Positions 19,373 to 28,032 of a DNA stretch of 64,000 nucleotides are shown here, piece by piece. Numbering within the stretch: position 1 is the stretch's first letter; each line of letters starts with the position of its first letter. The position numbers and the translations under genes were made by a program. The DNA is from Massilia sp. H6 (GTDB lineage: Bacteria; Pseudomonadota; Gammaproteobacteria; Burkholderiales; Burkholderiaceae_D). The stretch is taken from assembly GCF_024802625.1 (NCBI RefSeq), contig NZ_CP103371.1, positions 3,782,001-3,846,000 of the forward strand. The letters run 5' to 3'. The notes under the pieces were generated by a model. That model saw only the letters and a program-made list of their open reading frames with translations, did no database searches and was not told the origin of the DNA.

Positions 19373-19403
19373 GGCGGGGCCGCCAGTGGAACAGGGTCAG
19401 CGC

Positions 19404-19958
19404 ATGAAGCTCATCATCCTCGACCGGGACGGGGTTATCAACTTCGACTCGCCCGACTTCATCAAGTCGCCGGCGGAGTGGGTCCCGATTCCCGGCTCGC
19501 TCGAAGCGATCGCCCGTCTGAACCAGGCAGGCTACCGGGTGGTGGTGGCGTCGAACCAGTCGGGCATCGCGCGCGAACTGTTCGACATGCCGACCCTGAA
19601 CGCGATCCACCAGAAGCTGCACGCCAGCGCCCAGCTGGTGGGTGCCGATATCGACGCCATCTTCTTCTGCCCGCACGCGGCGATCGACAACTGCGACTGC
19701 CGCAAGCCCAAGGCCGGCATGTTCGAAGAAATCAGCAAGCGCTTCAAGGTCAACCTGAAGGGCGTGCCAACGGTGGGCGATTCGCTGCGCGACCTGCAGG
19801 CCGGTTTCAAGATGGGCTGCCTGCCCTATCTGGTTTTGACCGGCAAGGGCGAAAAAACCCATGCCACCGGCGGCCTGCCGCCAGGCACCCAGGTCTTCCC
19901 CGACCTGGCAACGATGGTGACCGCTTTTCTGAAAACTGCGCAGCAGCGGCCCGAGTAA
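19404..19958 (+). CDS. gmhB: D-glycero-beta-D-manno-heptose-1,7-bisphosphate 7-phosphatase
   Basis: This is a 184-residue HAD phosphatase that makes heptose-1-phosphate for the LPS inner core. HAD motif I is LDRDGVIN at residues 5-12, and a zinc site is formed by CPHAAIDNCDCRKPK. Motif IV (VGDSLRDLQA) is present. ATG at 19404 fits the family start; a GTG 18 bases upstream is a weaker choice. The product feeds the heptosyltransferase waaC encoded at 23646-24626. Confidence 0.95.
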   Translation: MKLIILDRDGVINFDSPDFIKSPAEWVPIPGSLEAIARLNQAGYRVVVASNQSGIARELFDMPTLNAIHQKLHASAQLVGADIDAIFFCPHAAIDNCDCRKPKAGMFEEISKRFKVNLKGVPTVGDSLRDLQAGFKMGCLPYLVLTGKGEKTHATGGLPPGTQVFPDLATMVTAFLKTAQQRPE

Positions 19959-20004
19959 CACCGATCAGACCCTAACCAGAATACGACGATTGTCCGGAGC
20001 TCTT

Positions 20005-20745
20005 TTGCAAAACTTTACCCTGTTCCTGCGTTCCCTGCTGTTCAAGCTGGTCATGATCGTGGCCACCGTCGTCTGGGCCTGTGTATGCTTCCTGGCAGCG
20101 CCGCTGCCATACAACAAGCGCTTCTGGGTGACCTCGCGCTGGAACGTCTTCATGATCTGGTGCGCCCGCGTGATCTGCGGGATCCGGTACGAGTTCAAGG
20201 GCTATGACAACTTGCCGAACAGCCCGGCGATCGTGCTGTCGAAACACCAGTCGGCATGGGAGACCATTTTCCTGCTGCCCAATCTCACGCGCCCGCTCGT
20301 TTTCGTGTTCAAGAAAGAGATCCTGTATATCCCCTTCTTCGGCTGGGCCATGGCCTTGCTGCGCATGATCCCGATCGACCGCAAGCAGGGCAAGAACGCC
20401 TTCGCGCACGTGGTCCGGCATGGCAAGCGGCGGCTTGCCGACGGCCAGTGGATCATCATGTTCCCTGAAGGGACACGCATCCCGGTCGGCCAGAAAGGCA
20501 AGTACAAAAGCGGCGGTACCCGGCTTGCTGTCGAAACCCAAACGGTTGTGGTGCCGATCGCGCATAATTCAGGTGAGTGCTGGCCGAAAAATTCGTTCAT
20601 CAAGCGCCCCGGACTAATCACCGTCTCGATCGGCAAACCGATTTCGCCAGAAAATCACACACCCGAAAGCATGATGCAAGAGGTCGAAAATTGGATAGAA
20701 TCGGAAATGCGCGTCATTTCGCCCCACGTCTACAGAGGTGGCTGA
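20005..20745 (+). CDS. plsC: 1-acyl-sn-glycerol-3-phosphate acyltransferase (PlsC-like)
   Basis: The predicted product has 246 residues. This membrane-bound acyltransferase makes phosphatidic acid. An N-terminal hydrophobic segment (about 5-30) is followed by the acyltransferase blocks KHQSAWET (HXXXXD-type with Glu in place of Asp), then FPEGTR. The start is uncertain because there is no ATG. TTG at 20005 has GGAG five bases upstream; another TTG at 19990 has no ribosome site. A second, more distant PlsC homologue is encoded at 30905-31636. Confidence 0.88.
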   Translation: MQNFTLFLRSLLFKLVMIVATVVWACVCFLAAPLPYNKRFWVTSRWNVFMIWCARVICGIRYEFKGYDNLPNSPAIVLSKHQSAWETIFLLPNLTRPLVFVFKKEILYIPFFGWAMALLRMIPIDRKQGKNAFAHVVRHGKRRLADGQWIIMFPEGTRIPVGQKGKYKSGGTRLAVETQTVVVPIAHNSGECWPKNSFIKRPGLITVSIGKPISPENHTPESMMQEVENWIESEMRVISPHVYRGG

Positions 20746-21695
20746 GCGACGTCAGCGCCCAGATCAGGGATTCGCGACCGCAGCAAGCCACGGCCTCTCC
20801 CCGGATCGACGGCAACCAGCTGGAGCTGTTCGCACAAGAATTCTTCGCCGCGCTCAAGCCGGCGGATAAACCCGCGACGCCGGCGCAACCGCTGTTCAAG
20901 GCGCCGCCGCCGGCGCCGCGCCATCTGCTTCCGTCACCGCCGGTCGCGCCTGGAGCGCCACCGCTCAAGCGCATCTTTTTGGGCGCGTACACCATCGACT
21001 ACGCGCTGCGCCGTTCCACACGCCGCTCGATCGGCTTCATGATCGACGACGACGGCCTGCGGGTGACCGCGCCGCGCCGCTGCTCCCAGCTCGATATCGA
21101 CAACGCGATCCGCGCCAAGGGCCGCTGGATCATCACCAAGCTGCTCGAACGCGGCGAGCGCCGCGCGCAGCAGAAAGAACGCGCGCCGATCGAATGGAAA
21201 GACGGCGCCTGCCTGCCCCACCTGGGCGGCCAGATCGTGCTGCGCCTCGAGCAAGCCGCGCGCAGCCACTGCCGGTTCGACCCGGAAACCAGTCAGTTGT
21301 GGATCGGCGTGGTGCCGGGGCTGTCCGAATGGCAGCTCAAGGAACGCGTCAAGCTCTGGTTCCAGGCCGAGGCCAAGCGGCTGTTCACCGAACGGCTCGA
21401 CCACTTCGCGCCGCGCCTGGGCGTGCGCTACCGCGCGCTCGCGCTGTCCTCGGCCGGCACGCGTTGGGGCTCGTGTACCATCGAAGGAAATATCCGTCTG
21501 AACTGGCGGCTGGTGCATTACCCGCTGGCGCTGATCGACTACGTGGTGGCGCACGAACTGGCGCACCTGCGCGAGATGAACCACAGCCCGGCGTTCTGGG
21601 CCACCGTGGCCGAGGTGTATCCGGATTACGACGGCGCGCGGCTGGCGCTGCGCAAGCGCTCGCAAGAAATGCCGGTGTTATTCACGGATAAGTGA
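20691..21695 (+). CDS. YgjP-like M48-type zinc metallopeptidase domain protein
   Basis: The predicted product has 334 residues. The C-terminal half is the YgjP/DUF45 metallopeptidase domain, with RWGSC (typical of the family) and the zinc motif HELAHLREMNHSPAFW near 285-300. The substrate is unknown. The N-terminal 80 residues are Pro/Ala-rich (PPPAPRHLLPSPP) and look disordered. No ATG opens the frame; TTG at 20691 has GAGG seven bases upstream and lies inside the end of plsC, giving a 55-base overlap that suggests coupled translation. GTG at 20577 is possible but lacks a clear ribosome site. Confidence 0.82.
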   Translation: MDRIGNARHFAPRLQRWLSDVSAQIRDSRPQQATASPRIDGNQLELFAQEFFAALKPADKPATPAQPLFKAPPPAPRHLLPSPPVAPGAPPLKRIFLGAYTIDYALRRSTRRSIGFMIDDDGLRVTAPRRCSQLDIDNAIRAKGRWIITKLLERGERRAQQKERAPIEWKDGACLPHLGGQIVLRLEQAARSHCRFDPETSQLWIGVVPGLSEWQLKERVKLWFQAEAKRLFTERLDHFAPRLGVRYRALALSSAGTRWGSCTIEGNIRLNWRLVHYPLALIDYVVAHELAHLREMNHSPAFWATVAEVYPDYDGARLALRKRSQEMPVLFTDK

Positions 21696-21716
21696 AAATG
21701 CGTGGCGTGCCCTGCA

Positions 21717-21743
21717 GGGCGGCCAAGGCAAGGCATGCCGCCC
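21717..21743. terminator. Hairpin between convergent genes, possible terminator
   Basis: GGGCGGC (21717-21723) and GCCGCCC (21737-21743) form a perfect seven-base stem with a 13-base loop in the gap between the convergent metallopeptidase and YcxB-like genes. It has no U tract, so intrinsic termination is doubtful. Confidence 0.35.
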
Positions 21744-21746
21744 GCG

Positions 21747-22307
21747 CTACAACAGCGCGTCGCGCCTGGCGTTTGCCAATTCCTTCATCGCCTCGAGCTG
21801 CAAATCGGACAGGCAGCGATACGGGATCGGCAGGGTGCCGTGCTTGAGCACCAGCATGAAGCCGCACGAATAGGTGCGCACTGCCAGGACGTCTTCCCAG
21901 CCAATCAGGGTCACGCCGCCGCTGGTGCGCACGATCCCATGCTGGTCGATGGTGAATTCGTAGATACGGCGTCCGCGACCGAGCAGGATGAAATGCAGCG
22001 CCGCGCTGGCAGTGCTCTTGAGGCGCAGATAGAGGCTGGCAGGCCAGCGGATGCGGCGGCGGCGGATCAAAAAGCCGCCGTGCTGCCACATGAATCTGAG
22101 GTATTCACCCAGCGAGTAACGGACAAAGAAATGCAGCGCCGATTGCGGAACCGGCGCGCCTGCGGACAGCACGGCCGGAGTCTCACCTGAAAGCTCGCCC
22201 GAAGCCGAGGCTGGCGGCACATGCAGCAGCTTGTCGTCTGCTTGCTGTACCAGCATGGCGACAGGCTTGTTGCTGCTGACGGGTCTCGGACGATTAAACG
22301 AGCGCAT
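21747..22307 (-). CDS. YcxB-like domain protein, function unknown
   Basis: This is a 186-residue protein of unknown function. The N-terminal 60 residues are polar and Ala/Ser/Pro-rich. The C-terminal part (GRRIYEFTIDQHGIVRTSGG, then LIGWEDVLAVRTYSCGFMLVL in outline) follows the YcxB C-terminal domain pattern, in which a beta-rich module resembling a PH domain reads W-x-D-V...Y. A hydrophobic patch SAALHFILLG precedes it, but a true membrane span is uncertain. The gene ends convergently with the metallopeptidase gene. Confidence 0.65.
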   Translation of the reverse strand: MRSFNRPRPVSSNKPVAMLVQQADDKLLHVPPASASGELSGETPAVLSAGAPVPQSALHFFVRYSLGEYLRFMWQHGGFLIRRRRIRWPASLYLRLKSTASAALHFILLGRGRRIYEFTIDQHGIVRTSGGVTLIGWEDVLAVRTYSCGFMLVLKHGTLPIPYRCLSDLQLEAMKELANARRDALL

Positions 22308-22357
22308 TGCGTGTCCCTTGGTATTGGTCCGGGCTCAAACCGGAATGGTAGCAAAAG

Positions 22358-23635
22358 CTAGCCAATCAGTGCTCGCAAGCGTTCAACGGTGCGCAGGGTA
22401 GCGCCGCGGTGGCGGCCCGCAAACGCCAGGGCATGCGCTCCCATGGCGGCGCGCGCCACCTCGTCGTCGAGCAGGCGCACCGCCGCCGCCATCAAGGCAT
22501 CGGCATCCGGCACCCGCAAGGCGGCGCCCTCGCGCACGGCTTCGTCGGTTGCCTGGGCAAAATTAAAGGTATGGAGACCGACCAGTACCGGTTTGCCGAG
22601 GGCGCAGGCTTCGATCAGGTTCTGGCCGCCCAGCGGCATCAGGCTGCCGCCGATGAAGGCGCAGTCGCAGGCGGCGAAATAGGCGAACATCTCGCCCATC
22701 GAATCGCCCAGCAACACGTCGGCCTGGACACCATCGGCTACTGCTTGGCCGAGCTGCGAGCGCCGCACCACCGTCAGGCCGCGCGCCGCGACCATTTTTT
22801 CCACTTCGTCGAAGCGCTGCGGATGGCGCGGCACGATCGCCAGCAGCGCATCGGCAGGCTTGCCCGCTACGCGCTGCCAGGCCTCGAGCACCAGCGCTTC
22901 TTCGCCCTCGCGCGTGCTGGCGCACAGCAATACCGGGCGCTTCTTGATCTGGTCGCGCAGCCAGGCGCCGGTCTGCAGCGCGCTCTGCGGCGGCACCACG
23001 TCGAACTTGATGCTGCCGGTGACCGTGACGACTGGCGCGCCGAGCGAGCCGATCCGCTTGGCGTCGGCTTCGGTCTGCGCCGCCACCAGCGAGATCGCGC
23101 TTGCCGCATCCGTCATCAGGCGGCCCATCTTGCGCCCGCTGCGCAGCGAGCGTTCGGACAGGCGCGCGTTCACCAGCGCCACCGGCACGCCTGCTGCGGC
23201 GCAGCCGGCGACCAGGTTCGGCCACACTTCGGTTTCCATCAAGATGCACACGCGCGGGGCAAAGTGGCGCAAGAAGCGCGCCACCATGAAACCGGTATCG
23301 TAGGGAAGGTAGGATTGCACGATCCGCTCGCCATGGTGTCCGAACAGCGCGCGCCCGGTGGCGCGCCCGGTTGGCGTCATGTGGGTGAGCAGGATGCGGG
23401 CATCAGGGTAGGCCGCGAGCAGCGCATCGACCAGCGGTTCGGCGGCGCGGGTCTCGCCCACCGATACCGCATGCACCCACAGCGTCGGACGGCCAGACTG
23501 CCCGGCGCCGGGAAAGCCGAGGCGTTCCAGCCAGTGCGCGCGGTAGCCCGGCTCCTTGCGCCCGCGCCACCACAGCCGCCCCAGCACCAGCGGCAGCCCC
23601 AGCCACCATGCCAGCGAATACAGGCGCCGGATCAC
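22358..23635 (-). CDS. waaA: 3-deoxy-D-manno-octulosonic acid transferase
   Basis: This is a 425-residue GT30 glycosyltransferase that adds Kdo to lipid IVA at the inner face of the inner membrane. An N-terminal hydrophobic anchor (LYSLAWWLGLPLVLGRLWW in outline) is followed by HAVSVGE, whose Glu is the family's catalytic base, and MTPTGRATG. The C-terminal donor-binding half has GGSLMPLGGQNLIEACALGKP. It starts ten bases after waaC and forms an LPS core operon with it. Confidence 0.96.
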   Translation of the reverse strand: MIRRLYSLAWWLGLPLVLGRLWWRGRKEPGYRAHWLERLGFPGAGQSGRPTLWVHAVSVGETRAAEPLVDALLAAYPDARILLTHMTPTGRATGRALFGHHGERIVQSYLPYDTGFMVARFLRHFAPRVCILMETEVWPNLVAGCAAAGVPVALVNARLSERSLRSGRKMGRLMTDAASAISLVAAQTEADAKRIGSLGAPVVTVTGSIKFDVVPPQSALQTGAWLRDQIKKRPVLLCASTREGEEALVLEAWQRVAGKPADALLAIVPRHPQRFDEVEKMVAARGLTVVRRSQLGQAVADGVQADVLLGDSMGEMFAYFAACDCAFIGGSLMPLGGQNLIEACALGKPVLVGLHTFNFAQATDEAVREGAALRVPDADALMAAAVRLLDDEVARAAMGAHALAFAGRHRGATLRTVERLRALIG

Positions 23636-23645
23636 ACGCGGTCCA

Positions 23646-24626
23646 TCACGGCGCCGCCAGCAAGCGGCGCGCGGCGTCGATCACTTCCGGCACCGAAGGC
23701 GGCGCGCCCAGGTCGCCCAGGTTGACGATGCGCCCGGACCAGTTGCCCTCGGTCTTCCACTTCGGCGAGTCGCAGTAGATTTCCACGGTCGGGCGCAGGA
23801 AAGCCGCGGCGATATGGGTCAGGCCGGTATCGACGCCGATGGCCAGCCGCGCATGCTGCGCCACGCCGACCGCGTCCATCATCGACAGCTTGGGCAGCAC
23901 CCGCGCGTTGGGCAGCGCCGCGGCAAGCAACTCGGCATCTTCAAGCTCAGACTGCGAGCCCCAGGGCAGCAGCACCGGCATCGGCGCCAGCGCGCTTCCC
24001 AGCGCGATCCAGTGGTCGCGCGGCCACTTCTTGGCTTCGCGCGCGGTGCCGTGGAAGAACACTGCGTAATCGTCAGGCGGCAGGAAAGCCGGGCGCAGCG
24101 CCTGTTGCGGCGCCGGCAGCCCGAAGTCGGGCGGCGTGTCGACCGGGTAGCCCAGCGCGGCGCCGGCGACCATGCGGCCGCGCGCGACCGCATGGGTGCG
24201 CGGGTCGAGCGCGATGCTGTCGGTATGAAAAATGCGGGAGATGCCCTCGTAGCCCGAGCCTTCGCTGCCGTTGGCCAGGCCGACCTTCTTGCCGCCGCGG
24301 CGCACCCGCGCGGCGCCCATGATGATGCCGGTCTTGAGCAAACCCTGGGTGTCGAAGACATAGTCGTATTCTTCTTCGCGCAAGGCAGCAAAGAAAGCCT
24401 TGATCTCGGCGCGGGTTTCGCGCTTGCCCAGGCTCTTGCGCCAGCGCCGCAGCGCCCAGGGAATGATTCTGCGCACCTGCGGGTGCAGGCGCACCAGGCT
24501 CTGATAGCCTTCTTCGACTACCCAGTCGATCGTCGCGCCCGGATGGCGGCGCAGGATATCGGCCACCATCGGCAGGTTGTGCAGCACGTCGCCCAGCGAC
24601 GATACGCGCACCAGCAGGATCTTCAC
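23646..24626 (-). CDS. waaC: Lipopolysaccharide heptosyltransferase I
   Basis: This is a 326-residue GT9 enzyme that adds the first heptose to Kdo. The opening KILLVRVSSLGDVLHNLP is diagnostic, and the C-terminal GVDTGLTHIAAAFLRPT is the donor site. GTG at 24626 was chosen because it gives the family N-terminus and AAGGA lies seven bases upstream; ATG at 24644 would add six residues. It lies between the phosphomannomutase and waaA genes on the same strand. Heptose comes from the GmhB pathway (19404-19958). Confidence 0.95.
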   Translation of the reverse strand: MKILLVRVSSLGDVLHNLPMVADILRRHPGATIDWVVEEGYQSLVRLHPQVRRIIPWALRRWRKSLGKRETRAEIKAFFAALREEEYDYVFDTQGLLKTGIIMGAARVRRGGKKVGLANGSEGSGYEGISRIFHTDSIALDPRTHAVARGRMVAGAALGYPVDTPPDFGLPAPQQALRPAFLPPDDYAVFFHGTAREAKKWPRDHWIALGSALAPMPVLLPWGSQSELEDAELLAAALPNARVLPKLSMMDAVGVAQHARLAIGVDTGLTHIAAAFLRPTVEIYCDSPKWKTEGNWSGRIVNLGDLGAPPSVPEVIDAARRLLAAP

Positions 24627-24648
24627 ACGTTGTTCCTTGCCCATCCGC

Positions 24649-26031
24649 TTAGAAAGGCAGGTCGGCGTCCGGCTTGGCGGCCAGGATCACGCGGCGGAAC
24701 TCGGCCTGGATACGCGCCAAGGCTTCCGGCGTCTCGCCCTCGAAGCGCAACACCACGACCGGGGTGGTGTTGGACGACCGGGCCAGCCCGAAGCCGTCCG
24801 GGTATTCCACGCGCAGGCCGTCGATGTCGACGATGCGGTCGGACCCCGGGAAGCTGGCGTTGGCGCGCAGGCTGTCGATCAGCGTGAAGTTCTCGCCTTC
24901 GTTCAGGTGCAGGTGCAGTTCCGGGGTGCTGCTGGCTTTGGGCAGGCCGTTGAGCAGCGCCGATGGATCCTGCACGCGGGTCAGGATCTCGAGCATGCGG
25001 GCGCCGGCATACAGGCCGTCGTCGAAGCCGTACCAGCGCTCCTTGAAGAAGATGTGGCCACTCATTTCGCCGCCGAGCGGGGCGCCGGTTTCCTTGAGCT
25101 TGGCCTTGACCAGCGAGTGGCCGGTCTTCCACATCAGGGCCTTGCCGCCGTGCTGTTCGATCCAGGGGCCGAGGTGGCGCGTGCACTTGACGTCGTACAG
25201 GATCTCGCCGCCCGGGTTGCGCGACAGGACGTCGGCCGCGAACAGCATCATCTGGCGGTCCGGGAAGATGATCTGGCCATCTTTGGTGACGATGCCGAGG
25301 CGGTCGCCATCGCCGTCGAAGGCCAGGCCGATCTCGGCGTCGGTCTCTTGCAGGGCGCGGATCAGGTCTTGCAGGTTTTCCGGATGCGCCGGGTCGGGAT
25401 GGTGGTTCGGGAAGGTGCCGTCGACCTCGCAGAACAGCTCGACGACCTCGCAGCCCATGCCGCGGTACAAATCGGCGGCGAAAGCACCGGCCACGCCGTT
25501 GCCGCAATCGACCGCGATCTTGATCGGGCGCGCCAGCTTGACGTCGCCAATGATGCGCTCGAGGTAGGCGGCGCGGATGTCGTGGGTGCGGTAGCCGCCG
25601 CGCTGCGCTGCGACGCTGCCGTCATGGGCCGCGATGCTGTCGTGCAGGGCCAGGATGGCGTCGCCATGGATCGCTTCGCCGGCCAGCACCATCTTGAAGC
25701 CGTTGTAGTCCGGCGGATTGTGGCTGCCGGTGACCATGATGCCCGAGCGGGTATCGAGCACATTGGTGCCGAAGTAAACCATCGGCGTGGCAACCATGCC
25801 GAGGTCGATCACGTCCGCACCGGCATCGCGCAAGCCTTCGCTCAGGGCAGCCGTCAGGCCCGGGCCCGACAGGCGGCCGTCGCGGCCGATCACGACCGTG
25901 CGTTCTCCCTTGGCCAGGGCGGCGGCGCCGAATGCCCGCCCGATATGGCGTGCAATGCCGTCGTCGAGGGTCTTGTCGATGACGCCGCGAATGTCATAGG
26001 CCTTGAAGATTGTTTTGGAGAGAGCAACCAT
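24649..26031 (-). CDS. algC: Phosphomannomutase/phosphoglucomutase
   Basis: This is a 460-residue alpha-D-phosphohexomutase that provides mannose-1-P or glucose-1-P for LPS and exopolysaccharide. The phosphoserine loop VTGSHNPPDYNG, the metal loop AFDGDGDRLGIV, the sugar loop GEMSGHIFFKER and the phosphate-binding RSSNTTP are all seen. The start at 26031 (MVALSKTIFKAYDIRG) has AGGA upstream; a longer frame has no support. The gene symbol follows the Pseudomonas dual-specificity enzyme, which it resembles in length; manB is an alternative name. Confidence 0.93.
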   Translation of the reverse strand: MVALSKTIFKAYDIRGVIDKTLDDGIARHIGRAFGAAALAKGERTVVIGRDGRLSGPGLTAALSEGLRDAGADVIDLGMVATPMVYFGTNVLDTRSGIMVTGSHNPPDYNGFKMVLAGEAIHGDAILALHDSIAAHDGSVAAQRGGYRTHDIRAAYLERIIGDVKLARPIKIAVDCGNGVAGAFAADLYRGMGCEVVELFCEVDGTFPNHHPDPAHPENLQDLIRALQETDAEIGLAFDGDGDRLGIVTKDGQIIFPDRQMMLFAADVLSRNPGGEILYDVKCTRHLGPWIEQHGGKALMWKTGHSLVKAKLKETGAPLGGEMSGHIFFKERWYGFDDGLYAGARMLEILTRVQDPSALLNGLPKASSTPELHLHLNEGENFTLIDSLRANASFPGSDRIVDIDGLRVEYPDGFGLARSSNTTPVVVLRFEGETPEALARIQAEFRRVILAAKPDADLPF

Positions 26032-26244
26032 GATGTCCTGGGATAAGAGGCGCGTGGGCTCGGCAGCAATCAAGACTGCAGCCTGTGACGGCAAGGCGTC
26101 GACGCCGGAATGAGTGAAAAGATAATGCCCGCTATTGTAGCGGCAAGCGGCGCCCTGTGGGAATCGGGCGGACCGCTTGTCGGATATTGCTTCGAGCGCC
26201 AGGCAAACTTGCCAGTAACTCGTTGGCCGGCAATGCCGGCTCGA

Positions 26245-26562
26245 TTACACGCGCAGCTTGTCGATCGACTTGCCGCTTTCAACCCATTCCTTGACCCACT
26301 TCGGCTGGCGACCGCGGCCAGTCCATTGCTGCGAAGCGTTGTCAGGGTGGCGGAAACGCACTGCCACCGAATTACCCTTGGTCGAATTGCTGCGACCGCC
26401 GGTCGCGAGCAGCTCTTTGAGCGGCACGCCGACGCTTTGTGCGATTGCCAGGATTTGTTCGCGTGCTTTTTGCACTTCCTGCACTTCGCGCTTCTTCATT
26501 TCCTGCTTGATTTGCTCTTGCAGGTTGCGCATATCGCCTACCGACATATTAGACAGATCCAT
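26245..26562 (-). CDS. H-NS family nucleoid-associated protein
   Basis: The predicted product has 105 residues. A coiled N-terminal half (residues 10-50, LQEQIKQEMKKREVQEVQKARE in outline) for oligomers is joined to a C-terminal DNA-binding half. The latter carries the H-NS signature TGRGRQPKW with following VKEWVESGKSIDKLRV. It silences AT-rich DNA and bends the chromosome. The start at 26562 has GAGGGA upstream. It stands alone between algC and a WecA-type gene. A GCCGGC-AAT-GCCGGC hairpin follows the stop (26226-26240) without a U tract. Confidence 0.94.
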   Translation of the reverse strand: MDLSNMSVGDMRNLQEQIKQEMKKREVQEVQKAREQILAIAQSVGVPLKELLATGGRSNSTKGNSVAVRFRHPDNASQQWTGRGRQPKWVKEWVESGKSIDKLRV

Positions 26563-26652
26563 TTTCGTTCCCTCGATAGTTAAGGTTGATACAGAGTTCG
26601 ATACCGGCACGGAGAAAACTCACCAATTGTCGCAATATACTACATTTGAAAT

Positions 26653-27753
26653 CTATTCGCGGCCTTTCCTGTGCAAAAAAAGCCATCGCGGAGACTTAAA
26701 GCGAACGATACGCGCATATAACCAAAGGTAACTGATTACAAACAACAAGCTGAAGAAGATCAGTGCGCCTGTGTTTTTCCAGAACACGGTGGCCGGAATC
26801 ACCGCCATCAGCGAAAAGAGCCATAAATAAGGCGAAGTGCGCGCGTTCCGCTTCATCAATGCGCGCGCCTCTCGGGGCCCGACCGTCCATTGCACAATCC
26901 GCCGGAAAATCAAGCTATGCAGGTGAATCCCGTCTGGCAGCGCCGGGGATTTACCGCGTACGAACATGCGCCGGTACGCCGAGAAAATGGTTTCGAATGC
27001 GGGATAGATCAGCAGCAAAGCGGCATACCATGTCGACACTTCCGGATTGCGCATGACCAGCAGCAGCGCGAGCTCTCCCAGCATGAAGCCGATAAAATAT
27101 GCGCCGCCATCGCCCAGGAAGATCAGGCCGACCGGGTAATTCCAGATCAGGAAGCCGAAGGTTGCACCAGCCACTACCAGCGCCGTCACCAGCACGAACA
27201 TATCGCCTACCTGGAGCGCCACATACGCCAGCGACATCAGCATGCAGATGGTGACCACGCTGGCCAGGCCATTGAATCCATCGATGATATTGACCGCATT
27301 GGCGATACCCGCCACTGCCAGTACCGTGAGCGGCAACACAATCCAGTCCAGCTGCAGCGGCAATATGCCCCAGGGTAGGTCGAGACGCACCAGCCTGGCT
27401 CCGAGCAGGTAATACGCCAGCAGCGCCGCCACCATGGTGAGCAGCAGCCGGCGTGCCGGAGACACCCGGCCCGTATAGTCTTCGACGATTCCGCCTGCCA
27501 TTGCAATGCATGCGCATCCGAGCAAAGGGGCGAGCCATGGCCCGAGCGAAGGCTCGCGCCACACCGATACCGCGCCGGTGATGACTACCGCCAGATAAAT
27601 CGGGACGCCGCCTATGCGCGCAACTGAATGGGAGTGGAACTTCTGTACGCCGCCATAATCGCTGTCGAGCGCCGAACCATTGCGCTTGGCCAGTTTAATT
27701 ACAAGCAGAGTCAGCAGCGCGGACAAGACGAAACTGACAAAAAAGGAGAACAT
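26653..27753 (-). CDS. MraY/WecA family undecaprenyl-phosphate sugar-1-phosphate transferase
   Basis: This 366-residue polytopic membrane enzyme starts lipid-linked glycan synthesis by moving a sugar-1-phosphate from UDP-sugar to undecaprenyl phosphate. About ten membrane segments are seen. Family motifs are NIIDGFNGLAS (near 154-164), IFLGDGGAYFIGF (near 210-222) and DGIHLHSLIFRR (near 276-287), the last like the His loop of WecA. The basic tail FKSPRWLFLHRKGRE is cytosolic. The sugar (GlcNAc or another) cannot be read. Its neighbours do not form a full polysaccharide cluster. Confidence 0.87.
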   Translation of the reverse strand: MFSFFVSFVLSALLTLLVIKLAKRNGSALDSDYGGVQKFHSHSVARIGGVPIYLAVVITGAVSVWREPSLGPWLAPLLGCACIAMAGGIVEDYTGRVSPARRLLLTMVAALLAYYLLGARLVRLDLPWGILPLQLDWIVLPLTVLAVAGIANAVNIIDGFNGLASVVTICMLMSLAYVALQVGDMFVLVTALVVAGATFGFLIWNYPVGLIFLGDGGAYFIGFMLGELALLLVMRNPEVSTWYAALLLIYPAFETIFSAYRRMFVRGKSPALPDGIHLHSLIFRRIVQWTVGPREARALMKRNARTSPYLWLFSLMAVIPATVFWKNTGALIFFSLLFVISYLWLYARIVRFKSPRWLFLHRKGRE

Positions 27754-27785
27754 TTATTATTCTTTCGGTGCAGTCAAGCGAGTCG

Positions 27786-27808
27786 TTTCCGCTTCGACTC
27801 CGCGGAAA
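27786..27808. repeat. Inverted repeat in the leader of the WecA-like gene
   Basis: TTTCCGC (27786-27792) and GCGGAAA (27802-27808) form a perfect seven-base stem with a nine-base loop, 33 bases before the start of the minus-strand gene. It lies in a 279-base gap before apaH that otherwise shows no feature. Its role is unknown. Confidence 0.35.
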
Positions 27809-28032
27809 AAACCACGGCACTCTTGTCAATCGAACCCGGCGCCATTGTACCGGATAAGATCAGGCGCTCCGGCCACGAAATGGAAACTACGCCGCGCGTG
27901 CCGATCCGGTCAAACCGCCATGCATCCAATCGTTCAAAAACGGCGCATTGCGCGCGCCAGGCAATCGGATGCAGGGGCAGGCAAAATCATTTAGTATCCA
28001 AAAACCGCCGGCCCACATTCGATAAGAACAAC

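Noticed and set aside
26226..26240. GCCGGC-AAT-GCCGGC after the H-NS gene as terminator
   Set aside because: No U tract follows and the arms are themselves palindromic; it may be chance in GC-rich DNA.
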